DNA of 64,000 bases, taken from Mahella australiensis 50-1 BON (GTDB lineage Bacteria; Bacillota; Clostridia; Mahellales; Mahellaceae). Shown one piece after another: positions 23,777-33,279 of this stretch (its first letter is position 1; the number at the start of each line of letters is the position of its first letter). Position numbers and translations under genes: made by a program. The notes under the pieces were generated by a model. The model was not told the origin of the DNA, did no database searches, and saw nothing but the letters and a program-made list of their open reading frames with translations. The stretch covers positions 2,659,349-2,723,348 of the forward strand of contig NC_015520.1 of assembly GCF_000213255.1 (NCBI RefSeq). The letters run 5' to 3'.

Positions 23777-25100
23777 TGGACGTCAAGGGTGAGCAAAGCG
23801 AGTTCATCTTGACCCTTGACGTCCATACACTATATATCCTGGTGTCTTCCGGTCTGTTATGCTAGGCCGGTTGCCTTCCGGCGAGGACGGGGTTTGGGGT
23901 AGGATCCCATCGTTTAATTATCCGGCTATTTCGTCAGGTGTCTTATAACCCAGTATCCTCCTCGGATAATTGTTCAGCCATCTTTCTGTTCGCTTTATCT
24001 CATCGTTACTCAATTTCCCTATCTCTGTTCCCTTGGGCACAAATCGCCTTATCATTTTGTTCAGATTCTCGTTCGTACCCCTTTCCCATGTGCTGTAAGG
24101 ATGAGCATAGTATATTTTTACCCTCTGTACTCCTGGGCTTGTTGTAGAGCGCTCTAAGCCCTTAAAATCCAAAAATTCGCTCCCGTTATCTACGGTTATG
24201 GTCTTAAACTTTTTGCAGAATTCTTTCCCATATTCTTCTTCGAGGGCATCCATTGCCTTCCCCACAAATTCTTGCGTCTTAGATGGTATCTTGATTATTA
24301 TCTCTTGCCGACTCTTTCGTTCGCTTAATACCAATAATGCCGCTCCACTGCCACCCTTTTTGCCCAATACACAGTCCATTTCCCAATGCCTGTATTCTTC
24401 CCTTTTCTCAATATCTTCAGGCCTTTCTTCAATGCTAGTTCCTTTAAGGTTTTTATAGGCTATCTTAACCTTTCGATAGTCGCCTTTCTTCCTGTATTTC
24501 TTCACCTATTTCTTCACTGGTAAGTCTTTATTGCTAATATTAGCAAATACTCCTTTGTCTAGGTAATTATATAACGTCTTCGTACAGATACTGGCTTTAA
24601 ATTTTAGGCCTTTAGCCTTTATTTCCCCAATCACCGCATCCGGTGAGTATTCGTCTTTAATAATTCTATCTTCAATATACTGGGCCAGTTTATGATCGTT
24701 GCCTATTTTTAGATCAGGCCCTTTATTTTTGCCTTTTTCGTTGTGTATTCGCTGGCCGGCATCGGCGCAATATTGATCGCGATAGGTTAAATCGCTATTG
24801 AGGAGCTTAATAGTACCTCTTTTTACCTCCCTTTCAATAGTTCGTTTATGGCAACCAAGCTTCAGCATTATCTCTGAAGGCGCTTTCCCATCTTGTAACA
24901 ATGTTTCAATTGTATACCGCTCACGTTCTGTAAGATGTTTACCTTTCCTCTCGTTGATGTTATAATAATCTTGGCTCATGGTTTACTCCTTTATAATGTT
25001 TTTGGTTTGTGTACAAACATTATACAACGGATTTGCCATGAGCTGCAATTTTTTATCCCTTGCGGCATTTTATTTTACAACTTGCCACCCTTGACGTCCA
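23777..25100 (-). mobile_element. IS30-family element (probably inactive)
   Basis: Inverted ends TGGACGTCAAGGGT (23777-23790) and ACCCTTGACGTCCA (25087-25100) bracket an IS30-type transposase gene. An extra right-end copy lies inside the left end at 23812-23825, and the 22 bases following it recur outside the right end with one mismatch. This gives 36-bp direct repeats 23812-23847 and 25087-25122, so an older element or a remnant may have occupied the same site. The left 140 bp (23777-23917) contain no gene. Confidence 0.6.
23918..24979 (-). pseudogene. IS30-family transposase interrupted by an in-frame amber codon
   Basis: Two ORFs (24979-24506, 157 codons; 24505-23918, 195 codons) are in the same frame, separated only by TAG at 24506-24508. 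Together they give about 353 residues, the normal IS30 length. The N-terminal half has the IS30 helix-turn-helix (HLTERERYTIETLLQ, MLKLGCHKRTIEREV); the C-terminal half has the integrase core with WEMDCVLG, ITVDNGSEF and the Glu in RGTNENLNKMIRRF. A GTG follows the stop immediately, so separate translation of the C-terminal half is possible. A nonsense mutation is the simplest reading. Confidence 0.85.
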
Positions 25101-25154
25101 TACACTATATATCCTGTTGTCTAAATTATCAAACATATTTGACTACCTTCTTTA

Positions 25155-25195
25155 ATTCATCCCCACCACAAGTGGCGAGGCTTTCCGCTAAGCCT
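25155..25195. repeat. Solitary hairpin resembling an IS200/IS605 right end (copy 3)
   Basis: TTCATCCCCACCACAAGTGG then CGAGGCTTTCCGCTAAG resembles the copies near 7728 and 12005. The gap 25123-25374 otherwise contains only a start-like stretch on the minus strand at about 25300-25345 (GAGGAGGGGAA before a GTG and an ATG, stop after 13 to 17 codons) and no recognisable gene. Confidence 0.3.
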
Positions 25196-25374
25196 GGCTG
25201 TAAAAATATTTCTTTCCGTGAATTACATCGCCAATAAATCGGCAAGTTTCGAATTGGCGATGAAACTATAGTCATGTACTACTTGTCTTTGAATTCAAAC
25301 AATATGCCCATGTTTTTTGCCACTTCCCCTCCTCTTTTTGGATGGACAGCGGCTTGACCCCCTAATTTCGGAGA

Positions 25375-26333
25375 TTATGCACTAAATGCTTCGATATTCA
25401 CAGTATTGCTCATGAATGCTTCATAAAACTTGTTTGGAGCCATGTATTTTATACTGCCATGCCTTCTTCTTTCGTTGTAGTATCTCATATATTCCGTTAT
25501 AGTTGCATATGCCTCCATAAAGCTGCTAAACTCGTATCTGCTGTAGCATTCATTCTCCAGTATAGCATGAAATGATTCTATGTGAGCGTTCATATTCGGC
25601 GTTTTAACCGGTATCCTTTCATGCACCATACCTAATTCCTCCACAATGTCGCCAAAGACCTTAGAAATAAACTGCGGGCCATTATCTGTCCTTATCTTAG
25701 GCAGCTCCATCCCCTTTCCAATCCCTCTTTTTGCTAATGCGCTCTTAAGCACTCTGCAGGCATCTTTGGCCGTACAGGATAAACCTAGATGATAGTCTAT
25801 TATTGAACGGTCAAATACGTCTATAACCGACAGCTGGAAGAAGAACTCATCTGTACCTGCTATATAGCCGTATTTAATGTCCATTTCCCAGAGTTGATTG
25901 GAACCATCCACTGTATCCATTTTAGCTAAATGTTTAGGATGCCTTGAAAGTATTCTTCGTTGAGGCCTTAAGATCCCCATCTCATCACATAGTCTGTATA
26001 CCTTTTTATGGTTTATCGCCATGTTATAATCCTCTTTAAGGCATACTGTAAGCTTACGGTACCCATATGGGAAGCCGTCACCCTCGCTAAGCTACTCCTT
26101 TATTTGTTCATCGGATACCTTTCGGCCGCCTTTGTCCAATGAATATCCGGGTATTGGCCTGCCATGTTGATTATCTTCAGCTTCTTGAGCTGATTCTTCA
26201 TGTTCTACGGATGGTTTATTCTGTCTGCTAATATTCCCGTAATAAGTGGATGGTGTTAAACCGACAAAGTCCAGTATAAGGCAAGCCCTATACCCCCGTG
26301 CAATCCACTTGCTAGCTATTTTAACTTTGTCGG
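25375..26333 (-). pseudogene. IS3-family OrfB (DDE integrase) with in-frame amber codon
   Basis: The intact 3' part (26022-25375, 215 codons) has the rve core: WEMDIKYGYI, RTDNGPQF and NAHIESFHAILENE supply D, D and E, followed by the typical YNERRRHGSIKYMAP. Upstream the same frame continues (GRPIPGYSLDKGGRKVSDEQ, IKE) to a TAG at 26092-26094 where homologues would have Trp before LSEGDGFPYGYRKL. The 5' part overlaps the OrfA end in the -1 frame (KPSVADKVKIASKWIARGY), consistent with programmed frameshifting in the parent element. The amber codon makes the copy non-functional unless suppressed. Confidence 0.85.
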
Positions 26334-26645
26334 CTACCGAGGGTTTACCGTATCCCTCAGTTCTCTTAAAACAGCTAATTCCAGCTCTTTTTCACCTAGA
26401 AGCCGTTTTAAGGTAGTATTTTCCTTGCTCGTGCTCTCCAGACGCTTTTCGATCTCCGAAAGCCTCTTAGCCTCATTTCTGGGCAAAGGTTTAACAGAAC
26501 CCCTCTTTTTGGTGGCGCTTATCCAGCCATAGATTGTATTTGAGGATATGTCGTGCCTGCGGGCCACCAGGGATACATTTCCAACATCATTGCATTCTTT
26601 TATCACTTGTTCCTTGAATTCCTGACTATACTGCTTTTGTGCCAT
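26334..26645 (-). CDS. IS3-family OrfA (helix-turn-helix)
   Basis: 103 residues: QEFKEQVIKECNDVGNVSLV and ARRHDISSNTIYGWI form the HTH_Tnp_1 DNA-binding domain, followed by a leucine-zipper-like coiled coil (EIEKRLESTSKENTTLKRLL). It ends LRDTVNPR next to the OrfB -1 frame. It would bind the element ends and regulate transposition. It is intact, but its OrfB partner is broken. Confidence 0.85.
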   Translation of the reverse strand: MAQKQYSQEFKEQVIKECNDVGNVSLVARRHDISSNTIYGWISATKKRGSVKPLPRNEAKRLSEIEKRLESTSKENTTLKRLLGEKELELAVLRELRDTVNPR

Positions 26646-26729
26646 ATTTCATTTACTCCTTCCCTAACGCTATTTATATGTTATCATATACAAGGACTTT
26701 ATCCAAGTCCGTTAGGGGGCTAGATAGGA

Positions 26730-27356
26730 ATGAAGATGCTGGTTGATTATATCTATCAGGAGAAGTACACCAACAAGGTTAAACGGCTGATGAAAGGCGC
26801 CCACTTCCGCATCCCTGCAGCCGATATACACGACATCTACTATGTTGATCGCAACCTTGATCGGGAGCAGCTGATGGAATTGGCCACGTGCCAGTTCATC
26901 TCCAATTGCAGAAATGTGACATTCCAGGGTTTTACCGGATCGGGGAAGAGTTTCCTGGCTTGTGCCTTAGGTAAGGAAGCATGCAAACATGGCATCCGAA
27001 CCTGCCACATCCGCTTCCCAGATCTTTTGCTAGCATGGGAAGAAGCGAAGCAGGAGCAGTACGATGTCTCCAAGTTATTGAAAAAATACAGTGCCTGCAC
27101 GCTTCTGATCTTGGACGAATGGCTGATCCAGACACTTTCTGAGGAACAGCTCCACTTTATTTTCGAACTAATTGAGCGCCGCTATGATGAGGGCTCAACA
27201 ATATTCTGCACCCAATACAAAAATGAGGATTGGCATGCCAGACTCGGCGGCGGCATCCTGGCTTATTCGATTCTAGACCGGGTGGTTCACCGAACAATCC
27301 GTGTTTATTCCGGTGACACAAATATGCGAGAGTTCCTTGTCACCCACAACCTATAA
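26730..27356 (+). pseudogene. istB: IS21-type IstB ATPase, 5'-truncated by the IS3 insertion
   Basis: 208 codons from an internal ATG. Walker A is FTGSGKSF (about 68-75) and Walker B is LLILDEW (about 123-129), with CTQYKNEDWHARLGGG and DRVVHRTIRV typical of IstB, the transposition helper of IS21 elements. Normal length is about 250, so some 40 N-terminal residues are missing, and the IS3 right end lies 7 nt upstream. No istA is present. A 13-bp inverted repeat (27439-27451 with 27471-27483) downstream is probably the remaining IS21 end or terminator. Confidence 0.8.
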
Positions 27357-27438
27357 ATGTTCTGATTTCTGGGCCTGTGGTGTGCCTTATGCAATCACCG
27401 TGGGTAACCGGTATCCAATGCTGTATCCGCAGTATCTA

Positions 27439-27483
27439 TTTCCGTACTGGCAGTATCATTACTGTGAACCGCCAGTACGGAAA
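27439..27483. repeat. 13-bp inverted repeat after istB
   Basis: TTTCCGTACTGGC (27439-27451) pairs perfectly with GCCAGTACGGAAA (27471-27483) over a 19-nt loop. A T-run (27497-27504) follows a few bases later on the plus strand. Possible terminator or end of the IS21 remnant. Confidence 0.45.
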
Positions 27484-27494
27484 TCATGAAATAT

Positions 27495-27752
27495 TCAGTT
27501 TTTTTTAATACTATTATATTCACTGCCTGTAATAAACCCTCTATTATATGCTTCTAATAATTTTTCTTTACATACATCTAAAGCTACTACCTCTTCGATA
27601 AACTCTGTACCTTGATTAGAAAGTACCTCAATTAATAAATTTATTAGTTGACTTACTAATGTTGCTTTTTTTGTGTTACCGTCTATAACTGCATACATCT
27701 CTTTACATATCTGCATACACTCAGTATCATCTATTTTTATTTCATTGTTCAT
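27495..27752 (-). CDS. Hypothetical protein
   Basis: 85 residues from ATG at 27752 (MNNEIKIDDTECMQICKEMY), chosen because GGGAGG lies 10 nt upstream and the longer frame starts with a TTG inside that Shine-Dalgarno. It is predicted to be helical, with one hydrophobic helix ATLVSQLINLLIEVLS and an acidic character. No family recognised. The gene is clearly richer in AT than the defence genes and shares that feature with the next gene (27962-29428), suggesting joint arrival from another source. Confidence 0.5.
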   Translation of the reverse strand: MNNEIKIDDTECMQICKEMYAVIDGNTKKATLVSQLINLLIEVLSNQGTEFIEEVVALDVCKEKLLEAYNRGFITGSEYNSIKKN

Positions 27753-27961
27753 TTCTATACCGCCTCCCAACCTTAAGCTCTATTACATCTGTATGCTGCT
27801 ACCTATAATTAAACTTCACGCCTTCTTTTAAGAAATAGCAAAACCTGCCACACCTTTACAAAAAATAAGCTAGATACTCATAAATAGAATACCTAGCTTG
27901 TAAAATACCTTAACAATTATAATAACACTTTCTATAAAACTTCTATAAGCAACTATTTACT

Positions 27962-29428
27962 CTAACTAAAACTAAAAACATAATTTACCATTAATAGTAA
28001 TACTTCAGTAACCTGCTCAAACCAGCTTTTTTCAGTATCCGAACTCTTTGTGTCAACTTTATCATTCTCTATTTCAGCTTTATCATCACCTAAATCACTT
28101 TCATCTATTTTGCTTTCGGTTTTAGTTGATACCTCTGTATCCTCTTGCTTGTCCTCACTATCAAAAGTATATACTTTCTCTGGCACATTAAATGAATACG
28201 TGTGTATATACCACTTATCTGTATCTATTAATATCCGTATATAAGTATATACATAACCTAATTTAGTATAATCAATTGTACAATCACTATTAAAATCCTT
28301 CCAATCTGCATTATTTATATCATCATTAATAGGCACCTCTGTATAGGATATAAAATATTGCTTTTTAAGCTTACTATACTCACCAAAATCATATTTTATC
28401 CTAGCACCTTTCTCGCCATTTGGTAATGGTAACACCTCATGTGTCAACTGCTTAAGCATATCCAACACAAGTACCACCACTGGGTCAGTTTCTTTTACTG
28501 TATCTTGTACAGAATCTGTAACTAGTTTACTTCCATTTGCAGTTGACTTACTTCCATTTGATGTGGTTGACTTAGAAGAACTACTTGATTTTACATCCTG
28601 CTGTGCTGAGGTTTTATCTTGTGCTGGAGTTTTATCTTGTACTGGTGTTTTGTCATCTGATTCCTTCTTTGGCTCAGTAACTGGTTTACTAGTAGTTGGA
28701 GTATTAGCTCTAATCCAAGCTGGTATTTTTTCTGGATGTTGTGTCAAATCCTCATTCATGGTAAGCTTATTATTAACAACTCCATATACTTCTACTCGAT
28801 GCGTCTTTATATTATAAACCGCAGCTATATTAACATTGTCTGGTGCTTGATTTGCAGCCTTATAAAGTGGATAAGCCTTAACTGCCTTAAAATAATCTGA
28901 CATACGATTACACGCAACATTCCACTTATCATAAGGAGATAAAGTTGCTTCATAAATTGTACTCAAGTTAAACTTCTGCAATGCCTTACTTACATATATT
29001 CCCCATATTGCTTTACTTGGTATAAATGAAAGCAAAGTAACAGTTACATCATACACATGCTCTCCATCAGCTGCAGTCCAATTAATATTATAGTACATTT
29101 CTATTGATACGTTTTCACTATCGCCAGAATACTTTCTAACACGATTCGTAACTATCACATCATAAGCCTTACCAGCACTCCCACTAAGTTCTCCGTAGCG
29201 AGCATCTTCTAAATATGCCACATTATTAAATCCATCTAAAGTCTTATACTTAACTAAACTTTTAATATTAAATGGAATCTTTACATCTGAATCTAAATTA
29301 AATATAAAATATTGACAACCATTTGCATTCCACTTAGCCAAAGTTGAACTAGCTGCACTTGCACTTACACCTCCAAATAAACCCACCAGCAACGCTGCTA
29401 TTATTAATGATGAAAAAACCTTTTTCAT
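27962..29428 (-). CDS. Secreted protein of unknown function with low-complexity linkers
   Basis: 488 residues from ATG at 29428, where AGAGGTG precedes a textbook signal peptide (MKKVFSSLIIAALLVGLFGG then VSASAAS); a longer frame upstream lacks a ribosome site. The first globular part runs to about residue 260, then a Lys/Ser/Thr/Gln linker (PVQDKTPAQDKTSAQQDVKS), a second globular part of about 110 residues, an acidic Asp/Glu/Lys/Ser stretch and a hydrophobic end VTEVLLLMVNYVFSF. The layout suggests an envelope-anchored or secreted protein of a Clostridium-like donor. Codon use is AT-rich. The leader has a CTTTCGGA/TCCGAAAG hairpin (29461-29479). Family unknown. Confidence 0.65.
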   Translation of the reverse strand: MKKVFSSLIIAALLVGLFGGVSASAASSTLAKWNANGCQYFIFNLDSDVKIPFNIKSLVKYKTLDGFNNVAYLEDARYGELSGSAGKAYDVIVTNRVRKYSGDSENVSIEMYYNINWTAADGEHVYDVTVTLLSFIPSKAIWGIYVSKALQKFNLSTIYEATLSPYDKWNVACNRMSDYFKAVKAYPLYKAANQAPDNVNIAAVYNIKTHRVEVYGVVNNKLTMNEDLTQHPEKIPAWIRANTPTTSKPVTEPKKESDDKTPVQDKTPAQDKTSAQQDVKSSSSSKSTTSNGSKSTANGSKLVTDSVQDTVKETDPVVVLVLDMLKQLTHEVLPLPNGEKGARIKYDFGEYSKLKKQYFISYTEVPINDDINNADWKDFNSDCTIDYTKLGYVYTYIRILIDTDKWYIHTYSFNVPEKVYTFDSEDKQEDTEVSTKTESKIDESDLGDDKAEIENDKVDTKSSDTEKSWFEQVTEVLLLMVNYVFSFS

Positions 29429-29703
29429 ATATCTAACACCTCTTTGTACTAATTTGAGTACTTTCGGAAACTCCGAAAGCCCTTGAAACCTACGTTCTAG
29501 GCTCGACTGTTTATGTCTTACCTCTAACATTCACCATATATACCCATCTTTATTCCCAGGTATTTATTACCTGCAGCTCTTACCTGTCCTTTGTCCTTTA
29601 AACTTGATTAAAAGTTTTCTTTGCATTTTTACCTATTATATCTCATTTATGTCAGCATTCTATTTTGACTTTTTCAAATCCGCCCAATAATTGAATTGGT
29701 CTA

Positions 29704-30332
29704 GTAGACAGGTCACCGTTTGGCGTCACCTTCCGGTGCCTGTCCCTCACAGAACCGTACGTGCCCTATTTAGGTATATGGCTCTTCAGAGGAACTTTGG
29801 CTTGGATTTCCACCTATACCTTTACATTTCTGTACCCAGCTTCTTTGTGCTCCAAGCGCACTCGCTGTTTCCTTGTAAAGGAATGCTCTCCTGTCCGCTC
29901 CTTCCCTCCACGGTCATTACTCGCCTCTTCGGTATTATGAGCGAATCCGACTTCTGACAGGCCTTTGGTTAGCGCTCCGTTTATAAAACGTTATCGCTTA
30001 ACCTACCTTTGCGGAGCCTCTCAGACCTCCCAGGTACGTGTGTATTACCTTTATATGTTCGCCACGCTCTCCGACCCCGGCGGAACCTGCATGCTCTCGC
30101 GCTATCGAGCGATACATTAATGCCTGCTACTACTATCAAAGCATCGGCTTCCGCATATCAGTCTAACGGGGCTCAATCGCTTCACACTTTCGTATTGCAG
30201 CTTTCATACTCCCATGCCTACGCTTAAAACTAGCCTCGCGGCTTCGGCTCCAAGGCTTGTACCGGCTGTTCGCTAAACTTTACCGGGTTGGGTCTTTCAC
30301 CCAACTATATTACACACGCCGAACTAGCGCAC
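29704..30332 (-). ncRNA. ORF-less group II intron
   Basis: Read leftward, the segment begins GTGCGC at 30332-30327, the standard group II 5' end, and includes the conserved GTCAGAAGTCGGATTC and GCTCATAATACC stretch seen in bacterial introns. It contains a recognisable domain V at 29784-29752 (GAGCCATATACC ... GCACGTACGGTTC) and a domain VI stem ending CCTGTCTAC at 29704. At 629 nt it has no room for a reverse transcriptase, so splicing or mobility would need a protein in trans. It adjoins a transposase fragment in the opposite orientation. This explains the absence of genes between 29429 and 30332. Exact ends are by eye. Confidence 0.75.
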
Positions 30333-31277
30333 GATAGTTTGCCTGAGAATCATCCTGAACGTGTGTTCGAAGAGCTGCTTGCACGCTCTGTTGTCGATGA
30401 TTCAATGAAATTGGGCATATTGGGCAATCCTCAATGTTTTGCTGTAGCGGCGGATGGTACTCCTTTTTATTCTGGCGGTAATCCCGGAGGTACCAAGGTT
30501 TGCGATTGTAAGTCCCCCAGGCGTTATTCTGATATGGACGCACGCTGGGGTTGGAACAGTTACCGTGATCAGTGGTTTTACGGCGATAATCTCTTTTGTA
30601 TCGTTGCTGCTGACAGTCCTTATGATCTCCCTGTCTATCTGCGCATATGTCAGGCTTCTCGCCATGATAGTGTGTTATGCATTTTCGCTCTATCTGAGCT
30701 GAGAGAGCTTTATCCTGATATGCGTATTGCTGAGGTTATCGCTGACGGTGCTATGGATAATTACCCGACTTATGAGCTTCTCCATAGCTGGAATATCACT
30801 CCGTTCATACTGCTTGATTCTAACGCTAAGGCTAAGTTCTCAGGTGAGCTGCCATCGGGTGTTTTATGTCTTGATGATAAGGGTAATCCCGTTTGCCCTG
30901 CCGGTATCCCTTATCAAAACTGTGGTTATTCGCATCCTAAGGGTATCAAGTACCGTTGTTGGTTTGCTTGTAAATGTACTGATTCGCCTTATGGCAGAAC
31001 CGTTTATCTTAAGCCCGGGGATGATTTAAGGCTTTATCCGCCGGTACATCGTGATAGCAAGGCTTTCCGCAAAAGGTATAAGAGGCGTACTACTGCTGAG
31101 CGGGATAACAAGAGGCTGTTTATCGATTATGATATTGAGGCATATGGTAGCAGGAGCTCTAAGATGAGGTTTGCTTTAGCTACCATGGCTGCGATAAACA
31201 TCCACTTGGATGCATGGCTTAAGTTTACCGGCTTCAGTATCATAGACCTGCTGGATATGGATTCTGCAGCGGCATAA
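30333..31277 (+). pseudogene. DDE transposase, 5'-truncated at the group II intron
   Basis: About 315 codons are left. LGNPQCFAVAADGTPFYSGG and CDCKSPRRYSDMDARWGWNS followed by YDLPVYLRICQASRHDSV and VIADGAMDNYPTYELL form a DDE transposase core with Cys/His elements; the C-terminus RFALATMAAINIHLDAWL is complete. An apparent start at 30288 lies inside the intron and is artificial. The missing N-terminal part is not found on the other side of the intron, so this is a remnant and not a simply interrupted gene. The exact IS family is not recognised. Confidence 0.8.
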
Positions 31278-31579
31278 ACAGCATATAAGCATAAGCAGTA
31301 AGGCATTAAACTGTATACCGAAATCTGCCTGTATTAGGTGGGTTAGCTTTGCTATGCCCTTTTTCAGCTTATTTTTGAGCCAGTCACGCAATTATGAGGT
31401 TGTCAATGTACAATTATGCCAACATATGGCATGCCGTGTTAGGCTTTGACCTTTCGTCAACCATTGTTTTTATGCTCTATAGCTCATGCTGGAAATTTGT
31501 TGAATTCCCAGTTAGTTTCGAAAGTACTCTTATATTATATACTTAGGCCAATTTGTAGTGCAAGTTTTATGCGATTTCC
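31278..31579. other. Gap between transposase remnant and replication gene
   Basis: No gene, RNA or strong repeat seen. Probably leftover insertion-sequence end and the 3' untranslated region of the leftward replication gene. Confidence 0.4.
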
Positions 31580-32662
31580 TCATGTACGGATATTAGCTCC
31601 GTATTTTTGCATGTTTTTAGCCTGTATAACTTTCTCCAAACCATTGAAATCAGTGTCCTGCCGCTGTATCATACCCGCTACCCACTTGTTCTTTTTTACA
31701 GACGATTCGGGCAGGGGGTACTGCTCTTCCACCGCTTTTATAAAAAACCCCACTGTATTGGTTATGTTCTCTGCCTGGCAAAATTTGCCGAAATTAGCCG
31801 CATAATACCTTATACGTCCTTCCCCGCAATGCTCAAGCAGTTTGGTTACCGCTTGCTTTGTGATTTTCCCGCCCGTCGCTCTTTCTATCACCTCTTTTAT
31901 CTCTTCAACCGAGCTTTTCTCTTGGCCCTCCGGAATCTTTTTTTCGCCCGATTCTTGACAACCACTCCCGTTTTGTGCTACCATATCGGTAGTTGAATAA
32001 ATTTGTGGTTGTCGACGCGGCTCTGTCAGTGTATTTGGCGAGCCGTTTCTTTTTTGTGTCGGTTCATCTCCTGTTGCTCCTTCGCCAACAACAGCATCGT
32101 CAGTAATCCTGTATTTGCTTTCAGCATGGTCTTGGCTTCGTGAAATCTCATGAACAACAACATCGTTATTGGTTCTCGTTCTTCTGTTGTTGTTGATATC
32201 ATTATTGTTAAGATCATTATTAGTATTATCTTTATTTAGTAGTGGCGGGTTATCTTGAATTAGGTTTTCTTGATCAGGAAAACCCGGAAGTAGGTCGGAT
32301 TTTTCTATTTCCGGATTTTCCGGAAGTAGGTTTTCATCTTCATACGGCACCTCTGGCACCTCATAAACCGTATATTCCCAACGCCCTATCCGGCCGTTGA
32401 CATATATACGCTCGCGCTTGACATATTTGTACTTGATTAATTCGTTCAATCCCGAATAGACCGAATCGCGCCCATCGGTGGATTGATTAATCAAATCCGA
32501 TATCATTACTTTCCAATCGTCCGGTCTGGACATCAGATATGCATGCAGCCCTTTCGCTTTCCAGCTCAGCCTGTTGTCGGTGAATATCGTCTTATTGACG
32601 ATTACATATGGATTACTCGCATCGTGCTTAACCCTTATGATTGTGTTGCTGTTATTTGTCAT
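31580..32662 (-). CDS. Plasmid/ICE-type replication initiator-like winged-helix protein
   Basis: 360 residues. The N-terminal 85 (VNKTIFTDNRLSWKAKGLHA, YLMSRPDDWKVMISDLINQ) are a winged helix-turn-helix shared by RepA-like initiators and DnaD-type proteins of Firmicute plasmids and ICEs. The middle is long, Asn-, Arg- and Glu-rich and probably disordered. The C-terminal 90 residues (VIERATGGKITKQAVTKLLE, YAANFGKFCQ) may be a second small helical domain. Start at 32662 has GAGGAGG 11 nt upstream; a TTG nine bases earlier is too close to it. It implies the element can replicate after excision. A conserved ICE protein with another role is possible. Confidence 0.6.
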   Translation of the reverse strand: MTNNSNTIIRVKHDASNPYVIVNKTIFTDNRLSWKAKGLHAYLMSRPDDWKVMISDLINQSTDGRDSVYSGLNELIKYKYVKRERIYVNGRIGRWEYTVYEVPEVPYEDENLLPENPEIEKSDLLPGFPDQENLIQDNPPLLNKDNTNNDLNNNDINNNRRTRTNNDVVVHEISRSQDHAESKYRITDDAVVGEGATGDEPTQKRNGSPNTLTEPRRQPQIYSTTDMVAQNGSGCQESGEKKIPEGQEKSSVEEIKEVIERATGGKITKQAVTKLLEHCGEGRIRYYAANFGKFCQAENITNTVGFFIKAVEEQYPLPESSVKKNKWVAGMIQRQDTDFNGLEKVIQAKNMQKYGANIRT

Positions 32663-32696
32663 CTTTATCAATTCCTCCTCGTTTTTTCGGTATATT

Positions 32697-32740
32697 AAAA
32701 AACCGGAGGCATCTCGTTCTTTTTTTCAGATGCCTCCGGG
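32697..32740 (-). terminator. Terminator after the DUF5697-type gene
   Basis: GGAGGCATCT (32705-32714) pairs with AGATGCCTCC (32728-32737); on the minus strand the stem is followed by GGTTTTTTAA. It separates the replication gene from the S1/VirD4 transcript. Confidence 0.8.
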
Positions 32741-32776
32741 ACTTCGGTTTTTTAATGATGCGGTTTTTTGTCTGTA

Positions 32777-33277
32777 CTATTGTTCCGTTTCTATATTGCC
32801 GTTTCGCATAACATAAAACGTGACCGGGTCAATGGTGCAGTACCTTACCGGTATATTTATATCAAGCTGCTTTATGCTGTTTATATCTTCTACTGCAGCT
32901 ATTATCCGTTCTACATGCTGCGCACGGTTTATTGCCGCGCTCATCATGGCCTCTTCTCCGCTTTTTATCAGCGTTACGTCAAATGTCTTATTGTGCATGT
33001 AAAACGTGATGTAAAACGGGAAGTCCGCTCTTAAGTGCCACTCAATGTCTTTCTTGAAGTGTATCAACACAGCCATGGCTTTGATCATGTTCATGTCCGG
33101 CTGATGGCCTACGTAGTACACATCCCCGTCTTTTTGTATACGATGGGTATGAGTTATCCTGTCTAACAGCTTGTCCGAGGCCCCGGTAAAATCTTTGATT
33201 TGCCGGGCTGTTACGGTCCGGTATTCTTGTATGAATGATATTATGCGTTTTTCTCTGTCGGATTGTACGTATACCAT
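32777..33277 (-). CDS. DUF5697-type element protein
   Basis: 166 residues. REKRIISFIQEYRTVTARQI and KDFTGASDKLLDRITHTH form an N-terminal winged-helix-like segment; the rest has KAMAVLIHFKKDIEWHLRAD and FPFYITFYMHNKTFDVTLI, resembling a small restriction- or relaxosome-like domain. The N-terminal block fits the DUF5697 group known from Firmicute conjugative elements. It begins 3 nt after the S1-domain gene on the same strand and ends in a strong terminator, so it is the last gene of the virD4 operon. Function unknown. Confidence 0.5.
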   Translation of the reverse strand: MVYVQSDREKRIISFIQEYRTVTARQIKDFTGASDKLLDRITHTHRIQKDGDVYYVGHQPDMNMIKAMAVLIHFKKDIEWHLRADFPFYITFYMHNKTFDVTLIKSGEEAMMSAAINRAQHVERIIAAVEDINSIKQLDINIPVRYCTIDPVTFYVMRNGNIETEQ

Positions 33278-33279
33278 CT

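Larger units (their letters stand above)
25354..26722 (-). mobile_element. IS3-family element (inactivated)
   Basis: OrfA and OrfB reading frames in the usual overlapping order are bracketed by imperfect inverted ends: TTGACCCCCTAA near 25354-25365 and TTAGGGGGCTA at 26712-26722. The element interrupts an istB gene on its right, which now starts at 26730. Confidence 0.7.

Noticed and set aside
30288-30332. N-terminal 15 codons of the transposase ORF
   Set aside because: They fall inside the group II intron sequence (5' end at 30332) and are not transposase-like.
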